From NCBI GenBank assembly GCA_937915915.1, contig CALGGN010000101.1, forward strand, positions 1 through 10,682: DNA of 10,682 nucleotides, written 5' to 3'. Below, in pieces: positions 6,037-10,682 of the stretch. A model generated the notes under the pieces. It was not told the origin of the DNA, searched no databases, and worked only from the letters and a program-made list of their open reading frames with translations. The stretch comes from an uncultured Selenomonas sp. (GTDB lineage: Bacteria; Bacillota; Negativicutes; Selenomonadales; Selenomonadaceae). Every line of letters begins with the position of its first letter. Within the stretch, counting starts at the first letter, position 1. The position numbers and the translations under genes are program-made.

Positions 6037-7083
6037 GTGAAGACATTCAATGACCTATATCCTAAAATCTACGATTTCCAAAATCTCCTGCTGGCTTATC
6101 AGAAGGCCCGGAAGTGCAAGAGATTCCGGCCGGAGGTGCTGGAATTCACGGAACACCTGGAAGAAAATTTGATAGACATACAAAACTCCCTTATCTACAA
6201 GACCTATGAGCCTGGCAAATATAGGGAGTTTTATGTTTATGATCCCAAAACACGGCTGGTGCTGGCTGCACCGTTCCGAGACAGGGTAGTGCATCATGCC
6301 TTGTGCAATCTCATAGAGCCTATCTTTGATAGAACCTTCATCTATGACAGCTACGCCTGCAGGAATGACAAGGGCACACACAAAGGCGTGGAAAGGCTCA
6401 TATACTTCCTGAGGAAAATGAAGGCCGCCCACGGGAAGGTGTATGCCCTTAAGTGCGATATCCACCATTACTTCCAGAGCATAGACTGCCACATCCTGGA
6501 AGAGCTTATCAGAAAAAAGATATGGGACAGGGAAACCCAATGGCTGCTCCACTCTATCATCTACAGCACAGCAGACGAAGGAGGCCGGGCCGTAGGCGTT
6601 CCCTTGGGAAACCTCACCAGCCAGTTGGCAGGAAATATCTATCTGAACGAGCTTGACCACTTTGTGAAGCAGGAACTCAGATGCAGGCATTACATGCGCT
6701 ACATGGATGATTTCATCCTGCTACATCCCGATAAAGCCCAGCTCCATGAGTGGCTGAAAGAAATACGGGAATTCCTTGGTGGCAGGCTCCTGTTGCACTT
6801 GAACAACAAAACGGCGGTGTTCCCCGCATCTCAGGGGATAGACTTTTTGGGCTATAGGATATGGCCACATAAAATCTTGCTCAGGAAGAAATGCATCACC
6901 CGCATGAGGCGGGCCATGAAACACTTGATAGAGCATAAGACCTCAATCCCCAAGGAACATATACAGTCGGTGATAGCTTCATGGCATGGCCATGCAAAGA
7001 GGGCAGATGCGCCAAATCTAAAAGGTTGGCTCGAAAAGGAGGCTTGGCAGAATTTTGGCATAGTGTTGGAGGCAGAGTGCTGA
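6037..7083 (+). CDS. DGR reverse transcriptase
   Basis: This 348-residue RT copies the TR RNA into adenine-mutagenised cDNA together with Avd. It starts at GTG 6037, with AGGAG at 6028-6032 only four bases ahead. RT motifs in order: the fingers-type segment YKTYEPGKYREFYVYDPKTRLVLA then PFRDRVVHHALCNLIEPI; motif A around LKCDIHHYFQSID with catalytic D141; PLGNLTSQ (189-196), the DGR/group II-type GxxxSQ motif; YMDD at 222-225 (D224, D225); and GIDFLGYRIWPHKILL, motif E-like. A basic helical thumb follows. It lacks extra maturase, endonuclease or RNase H domains, as expected for DGR RTs, whose usual length is about 280-400 residues. Group II intron RTs are longer and carry an X/HNH domain, so a DGR RT is the firm call. 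Confidence 0.95.
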   Translation: MKTFNDLYPKIYDFQNLLLAYQKARKCKRFRPEVLEFTEHLEENLIDIQNSLIYKTYEPGKYREFYVYDPKTRLVLAAPFRDRVVHHALCNLIEPIFDRTFIYDSYACRNDKGTHKGVERLIYFLRKMKAAHGKVYALKCDIHHYFQSIDCHILEELIRKKIWDRETQWLLHSIIYSTADEGGRAVGVPLGNLTSQLAGNIYLNELDHFVKQELRCRHYMRYMDDFILLHPDKAQLHEWLKEIREFLGGRLLLHLNNKTAVFPASQGIDFLGYRIWPHKILLRKKCITRMRRAMKHLIEHKTSIPKEHIQSVIASWHGHAKRADAPNLKGWLEKEAWQNFGIVLEAEC

Positions 7084-7098
7084 CAGAAAGGAAAAGAA

Positions 7099-7341
7099 AT
7101 GGCAGAAGAAAAATTGGATAAAGTGCTGGACAAGCTGGATGATATCACAGCAAGGCTGGTGAAGTTGGAGACCTTGATAGAAGGCGGCCCCAATGGCACC
7201 TCCGGCCTGTGCAGCAGACTGGATAAACTGGAGGCCAAGGTGGCAGAACTTGAAAGGCACAGGACACAGGTAGTCAGCTTCAAAGACATTGCCACATGGA
7301 CTGCCATGGCGGCAATAACCATCTGGGGGGTGCTGAAATGA
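7099..7341 (+). CDS. Coiled-coil protein with C-terminal membrane segment (XhlA-like)
   Basis: This 80-residue protein has a long heptad-like coiled coil (KLDKVLDKLDDITARLVKLETLIEG, then SRLDKLEAKVAELERH) and a C-terminal hydrophobic segment (DIATWTAMAAITIWGVL) that could be a single membrane helix. This layout matches hemolysin XhlA-type proteins that accompany phage holins and help lysis. ATG 7099 follows a weak AAGGA (7088-7092), 15 bases after the RT stop. Its stop overlaps the ATG of the holin-like gene (ATGA), so translation is probably coupled. A tail-associated coiled-coil protein is the alternative. Confidence 0.6.
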   Translation: MAEEKLDKVLDKLDDITARLVKLETLIEGGPNGTSGLCSRLDKLEAKVAELERHRTQVVSFKDIATWTAMAAITIWGVLK

Positions 7342-7628
7342 AAAACCAGGACATGAACATCATCATTTCCTGGGGATTGGTGATCATGGGCGTTATTGCC
7401 GTCATAGGCTGGGTAATCCTGTCCTACAAGTCGGGCACCAGTTCCGGCACAGAAATTCCCATAGCCATAGTCAGCGGCCTTGGTGGCGTGCTGACAGGCA
7501 AGAATCTGGCCGAAAAGGCCCAGCAGAGCAAGGTGGCAGAAACCCTTGGCCAAGTAGCTACTACAGCAGGGGAGGCGCAAAAGATTGTCGAGGCTATTGA
7601 TGGAATTGAGGAGACTATCAAGAAGTAA
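7338..7628 (+). CDS. Holin-like membrane protein
   Basis: This 96-residue protein starts at ATG 7338, the A of which begins an ATGA overlap with the previous stop. An in-frame upstream start at 7296 would overlap the XhlA-like gene by 46 bases and lacks a ribosome site. Hydrophobic segments: IIISWGLVIMGVIAVIGWVIL (strong) and IPIAIVSGLGGVLTG (weaker), followed by an amphipathic, charged C-terminal tail with KNLAEKAQQSKVAETLG and a final IEETIKK. Two membrane segments, small size and location directly before an endolysin suggest a holin, the timed membrane pore that lets endolysin reach the wall. The exact holin family is not recognised. Confidence 0.6.
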   Translation: MKNQDMNIIISWGLVIMGVIAVIGWVILSYKSGTSSGTEIPIAIVSGLGGVLTGKNLAEKAQQSKVAETLGQVATTAGEAQKIVEAIDGIEETIKK

Positions 7629-7764
7629 CCGGGAGCGCAAGCTGAGGGCCAGAGGCTACCGCCCCGGGGCCATGAGTGACCGCTTCCGCCTTTGGTGGAA
7701 CGATGATGACGAATGTGTAGTAGAGGAAAGGAGCCGGGATGATGAAGCAGGCAGTGACTATTAA
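7600..7764 (+). CDS. Possible small overlapping ORF (54 aa)
   Basis: A frame of 54 codons runs from ATG 7600 (within the holin-like gene) to TAA 7762-7764 (within the amidase gene), bridging the 110-base gap between them. The product has a very basic first half (RRLSRSNRERKLRARGYRPGAM) and an acidic second half (WWNDDDECVVEERSRDDEAGSDY). An internal ATG at 7672 would give 30 residues. No good ribosome site is seen for either start. Small Rz-like or lysis-regulator proteins occur at this place in phages, but it has no signal peptide or lipobox and I do not recognise it. It may be a chance frame. Confidence 0.35.
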   Translation: MELRRLSRSNRERKLRARGYRPGAMSDRFRLWWNDDDECVVEERSRDDEAGSDY

Positions 7765-8362
7765 AGACCTGGAACAGCTGGCCAACGAAGCCCGTGAGAG
7801 CATATGGGCGCAGGCGGGGCAGTACGGCAGGGAACCAAAAATCTATTTGCATTGGAGTGCAGGGCACTATGACCAGGTGTCCGACCACTATCATGTAAAC
7901 ATCACCGGCGGCGGGGAAGTGTATCTTACCCTTCCGCTTGATGTGCCGGGACAGGGGACTTGGAAACGCAATACCGGCGCGATCAATCTTGCCATTGATG
8001 GGTGCTTTGATGCAGGCAGTAACGGTTTGGGGACAGAGCCTCCTACGGCAGCGCAGATCGAGAACATGGCACAGGTGATTGCTGCCATTGCCAATGGGTT
8101 GTGGCTGACAATCGACAAAGCCCATGTCATGACCCACGGTGAAGCGGCGAACAATGAAGACGGGTATTACGGAGCGCATCAACCATATGCATGGTGGAAC
8201 GACTCTTACGGCGATGGTGATACCAGGGGCGACCTTGAGTACCTTGGGACGGATGAGAGTCCCGTGTATAACCCGTATGCAACCGATGGCACCCGTGGCG
8301 GCGATGTATTGAGAGGCAAAGCTAATTGGTACGCAAATTCTTGGAAGGGGGAACAGGCATGA
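7739..8362 (+). CDS. N-acetylmuramoyl-L-alanine amidase (Amidase_2 type), endolysin
   Basis: This 207-residue enzyme cleaves the bond between N-acetylmuramic acid and L-alanine of peptidoglycan. Sequence signs: IYLHWSAG with the probable first zinc ligand H38, a YHVNITGGGEVYL beta region, NTGAINLAIDGCF (78-90), a helix TAAQIENMAQVIAAIAN and VMTHGEAA with H133. These are core Amidase_2/PGRP features; the third zinc ligand was not fixed. There is no signal peptide, so release likely needs the holin-like protein. ATG 7739 has AAAGGAG at 7727-7733; a second ATG at 7742 is equally possible. No separate wall-binding domain is visible. The stop overlaps the next ATG (ATGA). Confidence 0.8.
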   Translation: MMKQAVTIKDLEQLANEARESIWAQAGQYGREPKIYLHWSAGHYDQVSDHYHVNITGGGEVYLTLPLDVPGQGTWKRNTGAINLAIDGCFDAGSNGLGTEPPTAAQIENMAQVIAAIANGLWLTIDKAHVMTHGEAANNEDGYYGAHQPYAWWNDSYGDGDTRGDLEYLGTDESPVYNPYATDGTRGGDVLRGKANWYANSWKGEQA

Positions 8363-8973
8363 CGGCTGAAGAACTTGCAAAAGAAATTGCCAAAGGGTTG
8401 ATCGAGACGGGAATCGAAGGCGCCTACGATTCTGTCTCATGTTCCACGGCAGGAGATTATCCGTCCGTTGGTTGCAGCCAATGGGAAGGCGCAAGAGGAA
8501 ACCATCTTCTGTCTCTTATCCCCGGAGGGGACTATTTTGCTGAACGCACATACACAAGCATCGTAGGCACAGGGGAACTTCAGGAGCTCAAAAACCTTCT
8601 TGACAGTGATGCCGGACAGGCCGCACAGATTTCCCTCTTGACGGAAGACTGCAAAACATACGTGAATACATTACAAGAAGTGCAGACGCTGGATGACTCC
8701 CGCTGCATGATTTATGCGGGGATGTGGTGCCCCACGTCGCACTATGTAGTTCGGCGGTTCTTGCAGAACAGGGAGCATCGTGTAAACCTTCGCTCACTCC
8801 TTGCCCTTCGGAATGTGTTCCGCGACGAATACGCCAAAGCAGCAGATGTTCCATTTAACTGCTATGCCGGCTATGAGAATCGTGCGGAAAGGACATACCA
8901 GTACGTCACCGGACTTGACCTGACGACGAAGTACGGTGTCCTCTGGTATGGCCAGTATGAATACGGGAGGTAA
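8359..8973 (+). CDS. Lysozyme-like peptidoglycan hydrolase (probable second endolysin)
   Basis: This 204-residue protein begins at ATG 8359, which overlaps the amidase stop (ATGA) and has a GGAAGGGGGA run just upstream at 8343-8352. An upstream in-frame start at 8326 lies inside the amidase gene and is unlikely. The N-terminal region GIEGAYDSVSCSTAGDYPSV then GCSQWEGARGNHLLSL (about residues 18-53) is like the glutamate-containing active region of lysozyme-fold hydrolases of the 'EGxYxSVxxxxxGxxSxGxxQWxGxR' type; E20 is a candidate catalytic acid. The rest is helical with a conserved-looking NVFRDEYAKAADVPF and a C-terminal YGVLWYGQYEYG. It has no signal peptide. Alternatively it could be a virion-associated wall hydrolase. 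Confidence 0.6.
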   Translation: MTAEELAKEIAKGLIETGIEGAYDSVSCSTAGDYPSVGCSQWEGARGNHLLSLIPGGDYFAERTYTSIVGTGELQELKNLLDSDAGQAAQISLLTEDCKTYVNTLQEVQTLDDSRCMIYAGMWCPTSHYVVRRFLQNREHRVNLRSLLALRNVFRDEYAKAADVPFNCYAGYENRAERTYQYVTGLDLTTKYGVLWYGQYEYGR

Positions 8974-8979
8974 TCCACC

Positions 8980-9264
8980 ATGTGGATTAAGGACGTCGAA
9001 GTGACGGTGGATGGGTTCGATGATATGGCCGCAGACGAGATCGTTCGATATATCGACTATGTACAGAGTAAGGTTCAAGATCCCGTTACTGCCCTGGACA
9101 TCAGGCCGGCAACCGACAAGCCCGGAAAAGTGGAATTGCGGTACACACAGAAGACTGTGAAGTTTGAGCGCATCCGCCGCATCACGGGCTATCTTGTCGG
9201 TACGATCGGCCGTTGGAACAATGCCAAGAAGTCAGAGGAGCAGGAGCGGGTAAAGCACACATAG
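8980..9264 (+). CDS. Small protein resembling the C-terminal tip of anaerobic ribonucleotide reductase (NrdD)
   Basis: The 94 residues start at ATG 8980 with GGGAGG at 8965-8970. The C-terminal third (KFERIRRITGYLVGTIGRWN, then NAKKSEEQERVKHT) strongly resembles the last residues of NrdD-type anaerobic ribonucleotide reductases, where an R-x-TGY segment precedes the end. The protein lacks the Cys pairs and glycyl-radical part of real NrdD, so it cannot be a reductase. The N-terminal half (IKDVEVTVDGFDDMAADEIV then RYIDYVQSKVQDPVTALDIR) is unrecognised. Such orphan NrdD-tip proteins occur in prophages, often annotated as reductases. It is the last gene before the non-coding gap, so its role in the phage is unknown. 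Confidence 0.6.
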   Translation: MWIKDVEVTVDGFDDMAADEIVRYIDYVQSKVQDPVTALDIRPATDKPGKVELRYTQKTVKFERIRRITGYLVGTIGRWNNAKKSEEQERVKHT

Positions 9265-9287
9265 AAAGAATGATGAATTTTGCCAAA

Positions 9288-9323
9288 ATATACCCCGTTA
9301 CATGATACCGTAACGGGGTATAT
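9288..9323 (+). terminator. Long perfect hairpin ending the prophage operon (possible terminator)
   Basis: A 14-bp perfect stem, ATATACCCCGTTAC (9288-9301) with its complement (9310-9323), encloses an 8-base loop (9302-9309). It begins 23 bases after the last phage gene stop. On the + strand the bases after it (gcttctg) are not a U-run. On the - strand AAAA at 9285-9288 would give a short U-run. It may stop transcription in either direction or be a protein-binding palindrome near the prophage edge. Confidence 0.55.
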
Positions 9324-9418
9324 GCTTCTGCGGCTTGCCTACATTTTTGCCTACGAAACATCAAAAAAACACTAAATTTATCCAAAATGTGTTAAAATGT
9401 GAAAAATATCTTGAAACC

Positions 9419-9447
9419 TTGAAAACACTGGATTGTAAAGGTATAAA
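9419..9447 (+). promoter_or_regulatory. Strong sigma-A-type promoter candidate upstream of CIRCE
   Basis: TTGAAA (9419-9424) and TATAAA (9442-9447) are separated by exactly 17 bases, a near-consensus housekeeping promoter; transcription would begin near 9454. It lies about 100 bases upstream of the CIRCE operator and points toward groES. It could serve as an additional groESL promoter or drive a short leader RNA. No coding frame follows directly. Confidence 0.5.
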
Positions 9448-9510
9448 AAGCGTGAAAAAAATAAGCGAGTAAATTTTTTGAGAAAATCTTGATTTTTTGA
9501 CTTTTCCCCC

Positions 9511-9539
9511 TTGATTTTTTTTTCAAAAAGGGTTACCAT
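9511..9539 (+). promoter_or_regulatory. Putative groESL promoter
   Basis: TTGATT (9511-9516) and TACCAT (9534-9539), spaced by 17 bases, would place the start near 9546, just before the CIRCE repeat. This puts the operator across the start of the transcript, the normal arrangement for HrcA control. The -10 matches consensus at four of six bases, so the call is moderate. Confidence 0.5.
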
Positions 9540-9550
9540 AGGAACTGTGG

Positions 9551-9577
9551 TTAGCACTCAGCAACATTGAGTGCTAA
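9551..9577 (+). promoter_or_regulatory. CIRCE operator (HrcA binding site)
   Basis: TTAGCACTC (9551-9559), nine-base spacer, GAGTGCTAA (9569-9577): the exact CIRCE inverted repeat. HrcA binds it and represses the groESL operon until heat stress, GroEL acting as a cofactor for HrcA folding. It lies 41 bases before groES. Confidence 0.98.
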
Positions 9578-9618
9578 CAAAAACAACGTAAATCCATTGA
9601 CATAGGAGGAAGATCAAT

Positions 9619-9900
9619 ATGATTAAGCCATTGGGCGAAAGAGTAGTCATCGAGGTTGCAGAGGGCGATGTGAAGACCGCCAGCGGCATTGTACTGCCGG
9701 ATACGGCGAAGGAAAAGCCGCAGAAGGGCAAAGTCATTGCTGTCGGGACGGGCAAGCTGCTGGACAATGGCCAGCGTGCTCCGATGGAGGTCAAGGAAGG
9801 CGATAATATTCTCTTCTCCAAGTACTCCGGCACGGAGGTCAAGGTGGATGACAAGGATTATCTGGTGATTCGCGAGAGCGATATCCTTGCAATCCTGTAA
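9619..9900 (+). CDS. groES: Co-chaperonin GroES (Cpn10)
   Basis: This 93-residue protein forms the seven-subunit lid that caps the GroEL cage in the cytoplasm. It has the Cpn10 signature MIKPLGERVVIEV, the mobile-loop region around ASGIVLPDTAKEKPQKGKVIAVG, and the C-terminal KYSGTEVKVDDKDYLVIRESDILAIL. The length is typical (about 94-97). ATG 9619 has AGGAGGA at 9604-9610. The CIRCE operator lies in its leader and groEL follows 46 bases later, so the two form the host heat-shock operon. It is host-type in character, in contrast to the phage genes upstream. Confidence 0.98.
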   Translation: MIKPLGERVVIEVAEGDVKTASGIVLPDTAKEKPQKGKVIAVGTGKLLDNGQRAPMEVKEGDNILFSKYSGTEVKVDDKDYLVIRESDILAIL

Positions 9901-9946
9901 TTTATGGGATGCTTGAATTTCAATAAATTTTGGAGGTAACGATAGA

Positions 9947-10682
9947 ATGGCAAAGGAAATTCTTTTTGACGAAGATGCGCGCCGCGCACTTGGCCGCGGT
10001 GTGGATGCGCTTGCAAATGCGGTAAAGGTAACGCTTGGGCCGAAGGGTCGCAATGTGGTGCTGGACAAGAAGTTCGGCGCTCCGACCATCACCAATGACG
10101 GCGTGACGATTGCACGTGACATCGAGCTGGAGGATCCGTTCGAGAACATGGGCGCGCAGCTCGTAAAGGAAGTCGCGACAAAGACCAATGATATCGCCGG
10201 TGATGGTACGACTACAGCGACGCTTCTGGCGCAGGCCATGATCCGTGAGGGCATGCGCAATGTGGTGGCCGGTGCGAACCCGATGATCATCAAGAAGGGC
10301 ATCGAGACCGCGGTCAAGACCTTGGTGGAAGAGATCAAGAACAAGTCTCAGAAGGTAGACAAGTCTGAGGATATCGCACAGGTTGCTGCGATTTCTTCCT
10401 CTGACGAGGAAATCGGCAAGCTCATTGCCGAAGCAATGGAGAAAGTGGGCAAGGACGGCGTCATCACAGTGGAGGAGTCCAAGTCCATGAACACGAATCT
10501 CTCCGTTGTGGAAGGCATGCAGTTCGACCGTGGCTACATTTCTCCGTACATGGTGACGGATGCGGACAAGATGGAAGCAGTGATGGACGATCCGTATATC
10601 CTGATCACGGATCGCAAGATTTCCGCCATTGCGGATATTCTGCCGATTCTGGAGCAGGTGGTGAAGCAGGGCAAGGAGCTCG
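9947..10682 (+). CDS. groEL: Chaperonin GroEL (Cpn60), 3' end beyond window
   Basis: This is the N-terminal 245 residues of the ~545-residue chaperonin that folds client proteins in an ATP-driven double ring with GroES. MAKEILFDEDARRALGRGVD is the usual start; VTLGPKGRNVVLDKKFGAP, TNDGVTIARDIELEDPFENMG and AGDGTTTATLLAQAM (the ATP-binding DGTTT, near residues 86-91) follow. The apical domain begins near residue 190 and includes GMQFDRGYISPYMV. Start ATG 9947 has GGAGGT at 9932-9937. It is co-transcribed with groES under CIRCE control. The reading frame is intact to the window edge. Confidence 0.98.
   Translation, partial: MAKEILFDEDARRALGRGVDALANAVKVTLGPKGRNVVLDKKFGAPTITNDGVTIARDIELEDPFENMGAQLVKEVATKTNDIAGDGTTTATLLAQAMIREGMRNVVAGANPMIIKKGIETAVKTLVEEIKNKSQKVDKSEDIAQVAAISSSDEEIGKLIAEAMEKVGKDGVITVEESKSMNTNLSVVEGMQFDRGYISPYMVTDADKMEAVMDDPYILITDRKISAIADILPILEQVVKQGKEL

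Larger units (their letters stand above)
3871..7083 (+). other. Diversity-generating retroelement (target-VR, hairpin, avd, TR, RT)
   Basis: All expected parts of a DGR are present in canonical order: a target gene with C-terminal variable repeat (5140-5268), a hairpin (5299-5318), an Avd-like gene (5338-5712), a template repeat (5753-5881), a spacer, and a reverse transcriptase (6037-7083). DGRs copy the TR RNA into cDNA with errors at adenines and overwrite the VR, diversifying a ligand-binding protein while leaving the TR unchanged. The adenine-biased mismatches described for VR and TR are direct sequence evidence that this element has been active. Its setting next to baseplate and fibre genes implies tropism switching of a phage. 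Confidence 0.96.
1..9264 (+). mobile_element. Right-hand part of a tailed-phage prophage (tail, DGR and lysis modules)
   Basis: A continuous run of same-strand, closely packed genes contains baseplate J-like and tail-I-like proteins, small fibre-type proteins, a DGR, a holin-like protein and two cell-wall hydrolases. This is the usual late-gene order of a contractile-tail (P2/Mu-like) phage. The run stops at a non-coding gap followed by the host chaperonin genes groES-groEL, so the prophage edge probably lies between about 9265 and 9540. Integrase, repressor, head and packaging genes are not in the window and should lie to the left. No attachment site could be proved because the other end is absent. 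Confidence 0.85.

Noticed and set aside
6037..7083. Group II intron or retron RT
   Set aside because: No maturase/HNH domain, no intron ends and no msr-msd structure. The VR/TR pair and Avd define a DGR.
9574..10344. Minus-strand frame of 256 codons opposite groES/groEL
   Set aside because: groES and groEL are unmistakable on the + strand; the antisense frame is a shadow.
1..10682. CRISPR arrays, tRNA or rRNA genes, insertion sequences
   Set aside because: No regularly spaced repeats with unique spacers, no tRNA-like cloverleaf or rRNA motifs, and no transposase or terminal inverted repeats were seen.

Overview
The window looks like the right-hand end of a tailed-phage prophage lying against a host heat-shock operon. 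Every gene called is on the + strand. Bases 1-9264 are a dense phage block: baseplate and tail-fibre genes, then a complete diversity-generating retroelement (DGR), then a lysis cassette. Bases 9265-9618 are an AT-rich non-coding gap with a long perfect hairpin, two sigma-A-type promoter candidates and a perfect CIRCE operator. From 9619 the host genes groES and groEL begin; groEL runs off the right edge. CIRCE/HrcA control and strong AGGAGG ribosome sites point to a Firmicutes-type bacterium. The protein style suggests Negativicutes (Selenomonas/Megasphaera-like), but that is an inference without database support.

Tail block (1-3870): a 5'-truncated baseplate J-like gene overlaps a tail-protein-I-like gene whose C-terminal two thirds is an unusual ADG-rich hexapeptide-repeat region. 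Three small genes follow: two virion or tail-fibre-like proteins and one unrecognised protein. They are tightly spaced, each with its own AGGAGG-like site, and they lead straight into the DGR target.

DGR (3871-7083): the order is target gene with 3' variable repeat (VR), Avd-like accessory gene, template repeat (TR), reverse transcriptase. The target is a formylglycine-generating-enzyme/C-type-lectin-fold protein of 467 residues whose last 44 codons match the TR. By hand alignment VR 5140-5268 and TR 5753-5881 (offset 613) are 129 bp long with 13 differences. Ten of these fall on template adenines, out of 24 adenines in the TR, and three do not. Seven of ten AAY (Asn) template codons differ in the VR. 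An 8-bp perfect stem with a GGTA tetraloop lies 31 bp downstream of the VR, as in characterised DGRs. The RT carries YMDD and the DGR-type LGNLTSQ motif. The system should diversify a tail-tip receptor-binding protein.

Lysis block (7099-9264): a coiled-coil/membrane protein (XhlA-like), a holin-like protein, a possible overlapping 54-residue ORF, an Amidase_2-type endolysin, a lysozyme-like second hydrolase, and a small protein resembling the C-terminal tip of anaerobic ribonucleotide reductase (NrdD). The genes overlap or abut, consistent with one late operon.
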